From: Symsagittifera roscoffensis
Lineage: Eukaryota; Xenacoelomorpha; Acoela; Convolutidae
Length of the DNA stretch: 64,000 nucleotides
Assembly: GCF_963678635.1 (NCBI RefSeq)
Contig: NC_087063.1
Span: 57,420,759 to 57,484,758 of the forward strand
Reading direction: 5' to 3'
Positions 16,253 through 31,200 of the stretch are shown here, in pieces. Position 1 is the stretch's first letter, and each line of letters starts with the position of its first letter. Under the pieces are notes generated by a model that saw only the letters and a list, made by a program, of their open reading frames with translations, was not told the DNA's origin and searched no databases. The position numbers and the translations under genes are program-made.

Positions 16253-19200
16253 GTGAGTTTCCATTTTAAATTCAGAGGCGTGGTTTGAAAACGGACCATT
16301 TGGTCTACTGACGTTCTTTTCGTTGACCCCCCCCCCCCCCATAGTTTTTAATTAAGAGGGTACGGTTAGTTTTTCTCAGCAAACACGATGGCTATAAAGC
16401 AAAAAACTTTGTGATTTTGGAAAATCAATTAAAAATGCAACAAAATGCCGACAATTTGAGAAAATTATGCCGACATTTTGATAAAATGAAATCTATGAAG
16501 GTGTTAAATGAGCCAGAGCTTGGACATAATTCACAATATCTGAGTTTTACGCGACCGGGGTTAAACTCATGGCTGTGCTCGTGATTTACAGTAGACAAAT
16601 TTTGTCATATTGGTGTTCATTGTATTGGTGCTATGTGTTTAATGATGTGTCTTTGCGTTGTGTTTCATTATCAAAATTTTCTCAATTATGACTCCATTAC
16701 TCCATTTGGTAATCTATATGATAAATTAATTTTTAATCCTCTATGAGATATTTTAATTGACGTGGGCTATATTGGTATGGGCTATTGTGTCCATTGGGAT
16801 ATATTGGTATGGGATATTTTGTAATGGGATACTTTCGTATGGAATACTTTGTCCTGTCACCGAAAATTCAAAAATAATCACTTGGTTAAACATACATGCT
16901 GCTACAAAATGAAATCATCCTAATATGTTTAATGGTGTATATTTTCTGTTTTGGGTGGACTCGGAAATACACTTTGGTCGAACAAGAAAAGTTCGTCGAA
17001 AGTTCGAAGAATCTCTCCCTTCGCACCACTACCAAAACTTTATATTCGCCTCTGATTATTATGCAGCATACAGTATGTGCTCCTAATGGGTTTAACTTGT
17101 CTCTCACGGTCTCACGTCACATCTTTATTCCGAGAAAGAACAATTTTGATGAATTTGTTCATTTCTTCTATCTAAAAACAGTTTGTACCAGGTGCTGCGT
17201 ATGGTGTGGTACCTGGTTGCATTTGGCTACTACTCTGATCAGAAGATCCTGCAGAAGCTGGTGCTTGCCCTCATCTCCATCATGGACGGCAGTGGGGATC
17301 TGCCATACCCAGAAGCACACCTCAAAAAACTTAATGGTAAGTTACCAAAAGCTTAAGCGATATCTTAAATTAATATTTACATTTTGGTCGTATGGCTTGG
17401 AATTTAGTAAAAATTAGTAAGTAAAATATTTCCACCAAATGTGTTTTTATGGTCATTAGTTTTGACTGTGGACTCCAGTAACCGAATAGCAAAATTTTGT
17501 GCTTATACAAAACTCCACAGTTTTGAATAGCAATGAATCAAGTTTCAATGTAGTCTTGAAATGAGCAAATATTTTTTTGAATGCTAACTCCAGGCTACCA
17601 GAAATTACGAAGATAAAAAGTATCAAAATAAAACTTAATAAACTCATAAACGAGCATTATATCACTATGCTTAGTGTTATCGAGATCCCCAAAAATGGTA
17701 TAAAGATCATAGATAGAGATTTTTTTGAAGTTTTTGATCGCGTTTTCTGTTTCAACCCCCTGAATAGAGGATTGAAAAAGGTAATTTCAAAAAATTGTTT
17801 AGTTTCTAGACAAACGTCTCTGATTTTTTACTATCCATGTTCAAGGTACTCGATTACTCTTAATTTCAAAAAGGGCGGATCTACAACTTTCTACGGGTGG
17901 GGCCGTAATAAATTTTTCTAAAGCTATAGACCTATGTACAATTAGTGTACATAAACTTAAAAGAATAAAACTAATAAAAGAACTGTGTAAATTAATACGT
18001 TCTAAAAAAAGACCACTGACTTTGTCTCATATCGACCGATGGTCGTATCTAAATTAGTTAACTGGTAATAATTAAAAACCGAAGGTCACTTAAAACAATT
18101 AAAACAAATCATAACAATTCCCACCGGGAAAAAAATAAAACTGCATACTAACTAACTAATTCTATATACACCCTTTTCCCCCTTCGAGAATGAACAAATT
18201 TTCACAAACTGCGCCATGAAGGTAAAATTACAGCTAGCAAAACAGTATCCACAAGCGAGAGAGAATGTTCAATGTACAAGGTGAATATATAGAGTTTACA
18301 AATTTACAAAATAAAACAACTAACTAAACAAAAACTAAGCTAAACGGTAATCAACAACATGTACATTAAAATGTACAATTGTATCTACAGATAGCTACTA
18401 AAACCGGAAGGTAAGGTATGGATAAAGTTTTTATTTTTTATGAAAATCTGTTAAAGTGTTCATCAATATCATCCAGTTTTGCTTTCATTTCCGAATCGAT
18501 TATCGAGGATGTTTAGCTACAGTTGTCTAACTCGTGTAGTGAACCCTTAAAGGTCTGGTGAGCTGAATGCGAACCCGATGAATTTTCATTAAAAAGGGTC
18601 GTAATTGGAGAATTTACTGGTCTGACCGAAGGGCATGAATTCTTTGTTGACCAAGTTAGTGTTATTTCCGCAATGAGTGTTTGTCGGGGATGGGCCTCTG
18701 CTAATGGTCTCATAAAATCAGACGGTGAGAAAACCGTGAAAGTTGTTCTTGAATTGCCGGGAGAGGTGATATATGAAGAAGGTGACGTCCCTGTGTCGAC
18801 TTTTTCCAGGGCCACGTCAATAAAGCGACGATTTTCGTAAAATTGTGTAGGTCCCACATTCCTGCGTAGTCTTGATTGCCGTAGTTAGATAGTCGGGTTG
18901 GCTGTGGATTCCGGAATGCTATCGATCAGTATAGGGTTGTCTTGTGACAGCCTCGGCCGAGTCGGGGATGTTGATGATCTCCCGAAGGTCGGTGTGTACT
19001 GACAATTGTGAACTCAAGTGTGGGGAGTCGGCGGTACCTGTAACACTTAAGCCCTGGTTAGATTCGGATTGGTGGCTCTGCTGTAAGTTATTATTGGTCA
19101 CATCGTCGAACTAATCATCAATGATCCCGTCCCACGAATATAGGTTTAATGAGGATGAAGAACCTGAAGAATTTCGGGAGGAGTCTTGAGTAGCCTCAAC

Positions 19201-22200
19201 CACGGTCGGTGCACCTGTCAATGATATGTTTCTGTTCGATCCTGAGGTGCCTTGTCCAGATTGCCCAGAGGATGCAGTTACTGATTCCTATGGGGGTGAG
19301 AGCTTCCTTTTTCCAGCTAAACTTGAATGAGGGTGAAGTTTGTGCCCGGTGGGTGTCTGGGTCACTATGATGTTATTTGGGCCAGGGAGTATTTTTCCTT
19401 TGATAGCCAGGTCTGATTTGCGTAAAACGTGACCGTTCGCGAAGGTTATGGTATGTTCTGATGAGTCAATGATATCTTTCTTAACCAAGTTAAAATACGG
19501 ATCCCTGTTTTTCCTGTTAGTAACCTTTCTAAATAGATTACCTCCTATGACTGCTTTTCTCTTTGAGAGAGATACTAGAGCTTGTCTGTTGTCCTCTGGG
19601 TTTGTATTGGTAGTGACGGTCCTAGCTAGTGGCAGATTGTCTTCTGGGTCCGAAGGGCTGTCCTTTTCCTCATCCAGGTACCCATCTTTGCCCTGTCATG
19701 GAGTTCCCAGTTGCTGGCCCGTTGTTTGGACATGATAACTTTCCCTTTATCTAAATGATCAGTATCGGACTTAAGGTTTTTCCACCTAGTGTTCGCTGTT
19801 CTATTAAAAGGTTTTTCAAAAGGGGTACAGCCGATAGTGGATTGTTTCGAGACTCTAATTCCAAATAATTTTTCGATCGAATCGTTTAGTGGAGGCTTAG
19901 GTAATTCGAAGGACATTGCCAGTAATTTCGATTTGATCGTGGAAACTAATCTTTCGACTAGCCCATTGGAACTGTGATCGCCGACTGTACAGTAAATATT
20001 TTCAATGTTGAGTTTTTTGCAGAATTTTTTAAAATCAGAGGATAAAAACACGACCCATGGTCGACTCTGATTTTTCTTGGGAACCCGTGATTATGACAGT
20101 AATCGTTTAAGAAGGAAATCACGTTTTTCGCGGAGGTGTTGTTTACGATTTTGGCCGAAGGGAACTTTGAAAAGCGGTCAATGCAAAGAAGCATGTATTT
20201 ATTCTTTCCCCAGAACGCATATAACGGACCCGCAAAGTCCAGATTGATTTCTTCATTCGCAAATGTCAAAGTCGAAAATTTTGAAATAATCTGGGTACCT
20301 AGTAAAACTTTAATGTTCTTAACAGCTTTCACGCATTGACTACACGTTCTACCGTGGTGGTAAATTTCTCTATAAATGTGTGGCCACCACAAGTATTCGG
20401 CGAGTGATTTCATCCCAAATTGTGCTGGATGAGTCTCATGGAGCATAGAATTAAAATTTCCCCTGATAGTGGCTGGAACGACTAGTTTGTTGTCGAGAAA
20501 AAGTAAATCGTCCTTCACGTGTAAAACTTTGGCATAAATTTTCTTGTAGGCTCCGAGAATGCCCATTGGTCGATTTGTCTTTATCGTCTCGATCAAATCC
20601 CACAGCACTTTGTCTTCCCTGGTCATGATTTGTAACAGTTTCTTTGAACAGTGTTTTTCTGGGCGGATCGGGGAATTAGGTAAATTTAAGTCCGACTTGT
20701 ATCTTCTTACGAGGCTCGCGTGGTCGGGTGAAAGCCGGTCGTCTCTGAATTTGAGAGCAATGTTTTGTTCTTCAGGGATAATTAATAGAGGTTCAGTAAA
20801 TTTGTTCATTGGAAAGTCTAGCCGTTTTTTAGAAGATGGTAAAAATTGTCTATTTTCAAGTATAAAATATAACAGGACTTTGTCCGTAAAGGTAATGCTT
20901 TTAAAATTGAATTTCGAGTTATGAATGGGTAGGCAATTTGAGGTACAATTTTCTGTGCGAGTATGATAATTATGACCAATTTTTATCGACCGAGCGATAC
21001 AAGATATGATAGCGGCAATAACCTTGATATTGAAGAATACTAAAGAGCTGTTAAAAAAATTTTGACCAATCAAGTCGCTCTAATTTTTTGTTCCCGACAG
21101 GATTGTATTAACTAGAGTGTAAGTTTTTACAGCAACCGCCGGTCTATCTACAGTATTTATAGATGCAAAATTAGAATGTGGTCTATTCAATAGCATTTTC
21201 TGATTTTTATCGATTGAAGCGACTACAAACTCATCGTCATAGTGGGAGATTGGGAGGGCTTTGCTCGAAGGAAGTCTAGATAAAAGGTCTGTAAAGCCCA
21301 TGTTTTTTCCCGGTAAATGCAATATTTTAAAATTAAATGGTAAAAGTCTTTTCACCCAACGGGTCAATCGACTATACATCGTTTTATTCCCGTGGTTTGC
21401 TGATAGTGCTGATAGTAACGCTTTACGGTCTGTTACTATTTGGAATTCAGTTCCACACAGGTAATTTCTGATGCCCAGACAACTCCCAGTAACTCTAGTT
21501 CATTGGTGGAATACTTCAATTCGTGGCTATTCAAGAATCTAGATGCGAACGCGATTGTTTTCCATTGGTCACCTTGTAGTTGTTCTAGGGTCGCACCTAG
21601 TCTGTTGTGTGAAGCGTCTGTTTTCAGTCTTGTCTTCTATTTTATATCAAAGTGACTGTTTTCTGTAATATTTACAATTTCTGCTTTTAATTTTTCAAAC
21701 GCTATATAGTGGTCATTATCGCATTTGTAAACCGATTTTTTATTCAATAGAGGACGAAGTAGAGAGCTTAGAGTCGATAAATTAGGAACAAATGTTACAT
21801 ACTGATTTATCGAACCGAAGAACGAGCGTAGTTCGGAATTATTTTTGGGGATTGGCAAGTTTCTTATCGCGTCTGCTTTACCGACCAATGGTCGTACTCC
21901 ATCGCCCGAAATTTTGAAGCCAAACCATTCAATTTCTGATTTGAGAAATGCGCGTTTCCCCCATTTAACTGCCATATTGTTTTTGTCTAAGATTGATAAG
22001 ATTTTATACACTATTGCTTTGTGTTCTTCTAAGGATCCCCTCGAAGCTACCAGAATGTCGTCTATGTAACAATTTGTGAAACGGATTTTTTCAACAGTGA
22101 GTCCATGACCCGTTGGAATTCGTTTGGCATGTCCCTCAGTCCGTAAAATCCCGTTAAAAATCGATACGTTGCGGTAGTTTTGCCGCCTACTATACTAAAA

Positions 22201-25200
22201 CTACACTGCTTACTCGTTTGTTCGCATAGTTTGAGTTGGCTATACGCAATTTTCAGGTCTAGATTGTTAAACCGAACTCGCCCGTTGGATTTCTCTGAGG
22301 TTTGAAGGACCATGTTATCTATAAGTTCGTGGATGTTCGGCATTTGGTACTTTTTAAAAAAAATTTGGTCGTTCAATAATTTAGAGACTAAAGCCAGCTT
22401 GATCGAAGCATCCTTTTTTCGAGTAATTACAATCGGGCTGATAAAGCTATCTTCGTTGCATTTCGCTAATTTTATTATATGGCCTTCTGTCTCCATTCTT
22501 TTCAATTCTTCGTTCACTCCAGCGAGTAAGTGAAGCGGGACTCTTCTCCGTTTGGATTGTACTGGTTTAAAAGGTGAGTGGAAATGTGTTATTTTTCGAT
22601 CGTTAGGTTTTTCCCCACTCTAGTGAATAGTTCTTTGAACTCGTTAAAAATCTTGTCAGATAAAGAAGGTAAGTTTTTGTACTCATTCTCAAGTGTAGGT
22701 TGGATGACCATGCATATTGGTTGGGAGCATTTCCTCTGCGTCACTTCTATAGCCAGTTTGGGTAGGTTGTCGTTTCTCAAGATGTTTCGTTCATGTCCGC
22801 CAGTTATGAAGAACGGTGTTTCTTCGCAGATCCACCCATTGGATTGCGTCCTAACGATTATCTTTTCTAAGATATTGATCGTGTCGTCAGTGAATCCGCA
22901 ATATAAGTCTTTTATTCTCTTCTCCACTGGGTAAATTTTCAAGTTGGGATATCTTATTTTGTTCTCGTGTAACACGTTTTGTTTTAAAAAGCTTACGGGA
23001 TTTGCTGAATTTACTGGTATGTTCATATCTACAACCATATCCCAGCCGATGCCTATATTCAGCAGTTTCTTCGTTTCGAGTCCATTTTTTTCGTAGATAG
23101 TCCTCACGCTCAACACCAAAAAATAGTCGTCGTCGCTCTGTCCGTACTCGTTCTAAGCATTTATAACATCACGCGATTCTTGGTTCTCTGCCCACGAGTT
23201 TTCCGGAGGGACGTATGTACAATTCTCGGTATATACATAATTATCCATTACGGTATTTACAGTGGGTCTCTTATTACGGTGTTTACAGTGGGTCTCTTAT
23301 TATGGGATTTACATAATTTGGCGAAGTGTCCTTTATAATTACAATTTTTACAGATTATGTCCCTCGCTGGGCAGACATTCAAGTGCCCTTTCGTACATGC
23401 GTTCCCACATTTCATTCATGAATTACTCCGTTCTATGTTGAGGCTCGGTTCTTTCTGGATCTGATTATGGTTGTTAAAAGATTTAAAATTTGTCCCATTG
23501 GTCGACGATCCTTGTTTGTCAATTTTTGGTGATTAAAATATCCTTTTTCGTCAATCAATGCTTGGTTAAGTGCTTTCGAAGGGCTTATGGTGGCTGAAAG
23601 TAATTTCCTCTGGGTATCTGTAGTTTTCATGTTACAATGAATTTGTCTCTTATCCAATCTGCCTCGTCGGATTCCCTGATGTTACACATACTAGCCAGAT
23701 CTGTCAGGGCTCCCCTGAATTGTTCGTAAGATTCACGATCTTTCTGCTTCCGATTTGATAATTTGTATCTTTCAAATGTTGTGTTGGGCGGTTTTTTTAA
23801 ATGCTGCGTCAACCAAAGTCCAGAACTCTGAGAGGGTTATTGCTAATATCTTGACTCTCGGGTTCTTCTGTGAAAAGACTCTTTTTCTTTCGCTCCCTAA
23901 GGATAGAAATTAAATAGAGCGCAGTTTCTTATCCGCCGCCGTTCGTCTCATTCTATTTAGTTTCCTCTTTTCTTCACTGATCTGCTTTTCTTCGGCAGAT
24001 TCGTACTGTTTCATCGCGTTTTTGTTCCTCGTCTCTCTGTTGACTCTTTCCGTGTCCAACTCGCTACATGTTGTTTGTTCCAAAATGGGGATTTGCGTTT
24101 CTGGAATCTCTGGTCCGTGCAAGCTCTCTAAATCCAGATTTTCTTTCGCAATAATCGACGCCCCCCCCCCCCTCAGGGTTTCGACCCCCTGCCGCTCCAA
24201 AAGGTCCCCCCTCTGGTACTTTTTAGGAAATTCAATTTTTGGCCGCTCGACCCTGAAATTTTTCTAAAGACGCCTTCGGCGCCAATATATACTAAATTGG
24301 AGGGGGGAGCGCGCACCAAAAAAACGTAATTTTTTTGTTAAATTTTTCCAAAAACGCCTTTTTTTGGACTATTTTTTTAAAATTTTTGCGCCTGTGGCGC
24401 AGAAAATTTTGGTCAAAACAGGACGACCTAAAAAAATCATTTCGGTCGACCTAAAAAAACGAAACTTTTTTGAAAATCCGCCCCCTCGAGAAAATCCTAG
24501 ATCCGCCCCTGAGTGTGGTAGGAATATAATGTGGTTCTTGCTCAGCACTGGCTTCTGTTGTTGAAATCAAGTATAATGAAAAATAAATTATCTCTGATTA
24601 GATTGTTGTTAATTGAAGTCCATCTTAAATCAGCGTTCTCCGCGTAGCATCAGTATTAAGCCTTCAGACCTATACTGACCAAGATTGATTTCCTTAAAAA
24701 AGTAATTTTCAAAGGTAACAATTTACCGAGCTACCCACCTTACAAATTCAAAACATCTTTTGGAGCAGTGTGCAGTTTGGTGACATCATCGAATCACAAG
24801 TCATGAAAGATTTGTGATTACCATTACAGGCAACTTCAGAAAAAACTATTATCATTGGGATATTAACAATGAGCTTTTTAAACAAACATTGGGAAGGTTA
24901 TAGAACACAATAAAACTTCTTTTCCTGGTCGGATTCTAGAGTTTAGTGCTTTTCAAATTTTCAGCTACTGATCGTGAGAAGGTGATCAGTAAGTTCAGAT
25001 CTGACGAGAGATACCGACAATTCGAGGAGAACAACCCGATTGCTGAATCCAAACAACAGTGAGTTATTATTGTCGGATTCTAGAACTCATACAAACAGAA
25101 TATAATAAGCTAAATAAAGTGATGACCTCTATTCGAAATAAGTTATTGATGCTCTCCCCAAACGCTTTCAAATACCTTTTTGCTTTTTTGCATATTAGTT

Positions 25201-28200
25201 AATTTAAAAAAAAAAACAGGCAAAAAAGGCATTGAAAGTGGCGTTTAAAAATTAGTGACGTTTTCAAAAAATTGTTGGTCGGCCAAAATGCAATAGAATT
25301 TGAGTGGGAAAGGGTCGAGATCCTGGAGGAATTATCTCAAGCATTTGGCATTTTAGGGCGATGGAGATTCTAGACTTGGTGCTGAACATCCGCTTCAACA
25401 ACCGCATGTCTCTCTTTATCTTCCTGTTCAAACAGACCCACGCGGCCATGAAGGGGGTGAAGGGGGGCAAAAACAAGGAACTGATTCCCTTGATGAGTCC
25501 TGAGTTCGACATACAGAGTGACAGTGCCACGGCGTCCAAAGGGAGACAAGCGCTGAGGAATCTGATTGCAGATACAGCGCTGCTGAAGGATGGAGGAGCA
25601 AACATGCGAGAGATACTATTGGTAGGATAAAGATCATTTTGTGATAAACAACCTAGTTGCTCTGAATAAGTGCCTGCGATTGAGTATTCTAATATATATT
25701 ACAATTATGTGACGATGACATACTCAAAAAAAATCTGGGATCATTGTACAGAAAATCGTGTCATTTCAAAAGTTTTCCTTTTTCAGTTTTCTAAGTAATT
25801 CGACAAATTTCTGATGAACCTCTCTTCAATGCCAAAGCGAAAAGTTAATGAGTTTTTCCGCTGTTCAGGATCTAAGTCGTTACGACTATGACGACATGGT
25901 GACGATGTCGATGCACCTCCTCACTCGCTACTATTCCGCGCACGAACTCATCTTCGAGCGAGCCATCAACGCCCAGGTCAGCGATCTGAGTTAGGCTTAA
26001 ATACACGCTCTAAGTAGAGTTAATGCCAAATCATACTGGAAATGCGTCATAGCTTCATAATAATCTTAACATTACTCCGTTTTGGCAAAATTTCAATGAA
26101 CAGCTGCCTAAAAAAATTCAAATAAGTTGAAATTTAGTTGCATAGTATAGAACATTTACTTTTTTAGAACTAGCAAAAAGCTAAAAAGGTTCAAACTTGA
26201 TAAGCAAGGAACTGCTCGGTAAACAAGCATAACAATAACTGAAGTATTCCAGGTTGTCGTGAATGAGTCGAGCGTCGCGCTGTTCGATGAAATATCCAAT
26301 AGACTACCAGTCCTCCGCCGCCTCACAGCTTCAAAAGTTTCGGAAGAGCAGGCCAATGTCATCATCCCCTTGCTGGATTACATCCGGGAGGTGTCTATGA
26401 TTGACACGGAGTCAGAGGAGGCGAACAGGATGAACCAGAATATTCTGTCTAACCAGGATGTCGTGGGGGACATTTTTGACATTTTGAGCCAGAAAGTGGA
26501 GTTCGGAGTACTGGTAAGCTGGCTATTCGGTTATTATTTTGGCCAGATTAATTTCTTGGTATTATTTCTTATTGGTATCATTTAATGGCGGTGGACTTTA
26601 CGGTACATTTGATCGTTTTTGTCAAAATTGTCATATTACTGATTTTAAACAATATTAAAACACTAATTTTAAATGATTGATTTCGTAAATTCCCGCATCC
26701 AGTTTCTAATCGATTAAATAACAATTTTAGTACCAGACTTACTGAAATTGAGAAAAAAGTCGATTTTAATCAATTTTAATCGATTATTATCTCTCTGTTT
26801 GAAATCAAATTGTAATCAATTTTAATACATTAATCGATGATACTCGATTACTTATCTGATACAATTATAATCGATTATAATCATCGATTATTATTCATTA
26901 ATTTTATCCCAATTTCTAATTGATGTGTTTTGCCCAAAACTCCTTTAGAATTGGTAATCCTTTTTGTTTGCCCATTTTGTTTTCGAAGTTGCATCTAAGT
27001 TGTTTATATTATATATGCTTTTTGTAGACGTTAGTTCTTGCGAAAAATGAGAAAACTAATTTTAAAGTTTTCAAGTCAATTCAAAATAAAAACTTTTTTT
27101 CAGTTCTTCCCCATTAGAATTGTTTCATGATGCACATTTTAAGCTTTTTTAACCACCAAAACATCAGCAATTTGATTTTGTTTCATGATTGATTCAGAAG
27201 ATTTATTTTTCACCTACCGCGAGAAACTTTAATGAAAGGATCTCTATGAATTTTTTGTTTCGTGGTAAACTTTTGTGTTCAGATGAACCAAAGTGTGACA
27301 AGAGATCTCTCCTTTATAGGTTTTGTTATAAACAAAAAAATTGATAGCTCATAAGATATAAATCTAGAATGCTCGGTCTTCTTTTTGTTTCAGATGGAAA
27401 GTGAGAGTCTCCAGGAGGTGAGGCGGAAATCTTTTCTGGCTCTGAAGGCACTGGCCCATGACAACCCCACCATCCAGAACAGACTCTACAACCGCATGTT
27501 TGAACTGTTGAATGTACAGGGAGCAGACAAAGAACTCGCCATGGCATTAGTCGAGGTTTGTTTCCAAATATTTTTTGTGCAATATTTTATTTCAATTTTT
27601 GATTTAAAAAATTGGGAATAGTTTCTGGAAGCTTGTTATTTTTTCTGAATGTTATGTTTATTTTGGTATAATTTTTTGACGCCAATTCTTACGAGGGTTC
27701 TGATGTTTTTTTCAGTCATCTTAGGTTCCAAAAATCTGAGGCAAAACCAGATATCTTCCTTGTGAGGTTATTTGATTTAGATCTTCACAAATAACAAGAA
27801 CAACTGTCTCAAATGTCCCAAAGACTTCATCAAGAAAGTGATGATAGTGCTGTCCTCCAGAAAAGAGCCCGCCCTGTTAGTACTACTGCAGGCCATAGTC
27901 AAAGTGGAGGAGATCAACCTGCCTATAAAAGGAAACCAGAACAGTGTCATGAAGTTCTTCATGGAGCACAGGGAGTCCATAGCACCCATGTTGGCGGATG
28001 AATCAAAGACACTGTCAGTATTTGTGACAACTGCAGAACAGCTCCCTCAAAGATATTATTTTAAGAAATCAACCTACGAGGATATGGGGCTAAACTGATT
28101 ATCAAAATAATTCTCAAACGCAAACCGATTAATGTCAAGAATGGAAAAAATTTGCAAAAAAAATACGCAATAAGGTCATAAGATCAAAAATACAAAAACA

Positions 28201-31200
28201 AGGATAGCCGGTTACTATGCGAGTAGCACAGAATGTTCCGACCATAATCTTGAGAAAACTACGGCTTAGAAAATTTTTTCCAAATTAGTGCAATTTTTTC
28301 TGCTTGGTCTAATAAAAGAATCTGACGTAAAAATATAAGTTAGGCATAATAGACAGTCATAGTAATCTAGGCAAAAATTTAGTAAAAAAAGAAAATCATA
28401 TAAAAATGAAGCTGAAAAACTCCAAAAATAGTTTTACCTGTTTAAAATTAAGTTTTAAGGTCTCAAATTAGGCATAACTTAGCTGTTGTACGCCTGCTCG
28501 CTTGCTTTGTTCGCTCGAAAATTTCAAACCGATTTTTCTCGACACTAAAAAAAAATTTGGAAACTTTTGTAAGTGATTCGAATCTTGACTGAAGAGGGCT
28601 TTAATGATATATCACTCAACCCAGTTAGACGATTTTTGCGTGGACACCCAAAACACCCAAATACAAAATTCCTCGCCATTTTCAATGGTCGGAACAATAA
28701 AACGAGTAGACAATTTACTATTAATAAAAAAAAGAAGCGTCCCTTCTTTTTACCTTATCAACCATTGAAGCGTTAAAGAAAACTTTTTTTTGAGTCCAAG
28801 AAGTATATAACAATACAACCATACTTCAGTGGCTTGCATCCTTTTAAATGGAGCCCAGTGATTGCTAACTGGCAAAGTGACGCCTGTGATCAAAAACTCA
28901 ATTTCTTTAACGCCCCTAGTGGGCACCAGTTTACAAAAAAGAAAAATAGTGAACCCTAAACGAGAAACTGCAGAATATAATGCTAGTTTACCAAGAAAAA
29001 ACTGATTTGCTAGGAAAAAGACGCGGGGTTAAAATCTTAAGGACCAAAATACTGAATTATCACACTAGAAATTTTGAAATTGAATGTATATGGTTTAAAT
29101 TTCAGAAATGGACTAATCAAGAAAAGTTCTCCAGAAGACACTGAATACCTGGTGAACTTGGTGGATCTATTTGCCACGTGCGCAGAGGTAAACAGTTACT
29201 TTATCTTGAATCATTTTGGTGTCAACTCATGCACGTTGGATTTATCAATAGACTGATGAGTTCTGAGAATCAAGTAGATTTGAGGGTACCGCGACAACTG
29301 GGAACGAATAACAATAGTAACAAAACACAACTTGGATAATTTTTTAAGAAGCTACATCTTGCTTTTTTTGAATGTCAATTTATAACTAAGAAATTTGGTT
29401 CAAGTTCCTTAGTACGCGTGCTACGCGAAGCGGCGATAAGCGGATCTAATTTTCGTACAAAAACCTACCCTCTGCACGCAAGCTCGCAAGACGTTGGCGC
29501 GACTGCGGAGTATATTGCGACTAGACTTCGATTTTTTGTGAGTTTGTCTTTTGTTGCGACTAGCTGTAGCGAGAGTGTTCTAAAACTTATTGTTCCGACT
29601 TTCGATACAAAAGTAACGGAATAATTGTGCTCGGGTGGGTTTTTTTTTCTTCAGACAAATTTTGACTTTTTAACTAGCCATTTTTGACGCAATTTTTTTA
29701 TATCATTCAAAAGGTATTGTTTTACTGAGCTTAAATTTGAAAAGATATTTCACCTGTTATCATTTTTGGTAAAGTTATGGGGGTTTAAAGATTGCCAATG
29801 TGGACAATTAACGTGCGATATATTTCGCGCTATTATAGCGTAAGCGGAGATTTAATCCGTCATAGAAATCGTTCCAAATTGGTTGAAAGAAGCTTATCTG
29901 CCATAATTGATTTGTTACAAGGAGCGAAATCTATTCTTTTGTACTTTATATGGCGTGTGGGGCGATGGTTTCATAAAAAAACTCAATTTTTAGAATTTTT
30001 TTTTTTCATCTTTTTTAACATTTATTTTTTTTATGTTACTATTGCTCCATAACCTTAAAGGGCAGTCGGAACATTCAGGGCTTCGCCCTGATACGAGCAG
30101 CCTTGTTATTTTAGAAGCTAGAAAGCAGATCTGTAACGCAAATGTTTTGTTGTCTGAAAACATGAGCTCCAAAATTGTCATAGTTCATCAGTAAGTGTCA
30201 AAAGAGGAGGTAACGTAGAAATTGTACGAGTAATATAACAATTATGTAACCTACCACTTATGCTCAGGGTGAGAACAGGTTCATAGAGTCATTGTGTCAG
30301 ACAGTGTTCTCGGCCGACGAACTGCTAGACCTCCTCACAGATCCCTCAGTGTCTAACTCAGTAAAGAAAGCGATGCTTCGATTCCTCCTGTGGGTCTATG
30401 TCAACACTGGGGGAGGAGATGAGGTGGAAATTGACTTCGCACAAGACATGTGAGTAACTTATTTTTCTAAAAGCCCCTTTCCAAGAATATAAAATTGAAT
30501 TTGGAAATGAAAAATGGCTCACAGCTAGAATGACACTTGTTGCTCGCCAAACTTGTGCCTTGTAGTCGGGAAATGAGATGAAGTCACCGTCTGTGAACAA
30601 TTTTTGATGCGTTTTAAGCCCTTTAGATTAAAGTGGTACCAATAAAAGTTTTAAATTTGGTTCTTTAAATCGTCTAAATTATTCGTGTGACAGCTGCAAA
30701 AATTGATAATCAAAAGGGACCAGAAAACTTGGACAAAAAACTCCATTGCAGGCGAATGTGGGCCTTCATCAAGAAGATCTCGAAGCAGCTCGAGGAACTA
30801 AATGTCGCCCTCAATTCAGAAAAGAAGCTCAGCCTCTTCGTCAAAAAGGAGCCTCAATTCGTGGGCGGATCTGAGATCCACTATGCGGTGTATTTTTACT
30901 TTGAGGCTGTGTTGCCCTTTTGTGAGGTGTACTTTAAAGACTTCTTCGAGAAGGAAAAAGTGCAACCAGAGCAGCTGCAGTTGGTCACTTCTTTGGCAAT
31001 GGCTCTTAAGGTAATTTGAAGTTTTGAAATGCAAATTAGGTTTGGGTACCAACTCTAGTGTGCAAAATTGGGGTGAATGAAAAGTTCTGGATTTTCTTTC
31101 TTCATGATCTTCCAACTTAACTGATCATTTTCCAAAAATCATTGACTGATTTTTTTCTAACCTACCTTTTTGGCGTCCTTCCAAGACGTTTTTTAGATTT

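Larger units (their letters stand above)
18180..24175 (-). mobile_element. Decayed Ty3/gypsy element A
   Basis: Minus-strand order gag, protease, RT, RNase H, integrase and C-terminal part, broken by many stops and shifts. It shares with element B the gag sequence around AKEN/AKEK and DKKLRS, the protease sequence PVSFLK, and a CTAACTAACTAA plus pyrimidine-run end (18150-18190, compare 32660-32690), so both belong to one family. Its gag start and 5' LTR have been replaced by a GGCGGAT-type repeat. LTR borders are not resolved. It lies in intron 2 of the channel gene, antisense to it. Confidence 0.8.

Noticed and set aside
28014-28098. Extension of channel exon 8 to its TGA as a terminal exon
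   Set aside because: The donor CT|GTCAGT restores the frame with exon 9, whose product matches the family; a truncated isoform is possible but unsupported.
29250-29275. CTGATGAG followed by GAGAATC, a possible hammerhead ribozyme core
   Set aside because: No proper stem II and GAAA core; the similar word at 25812 also lacks pairing arms.
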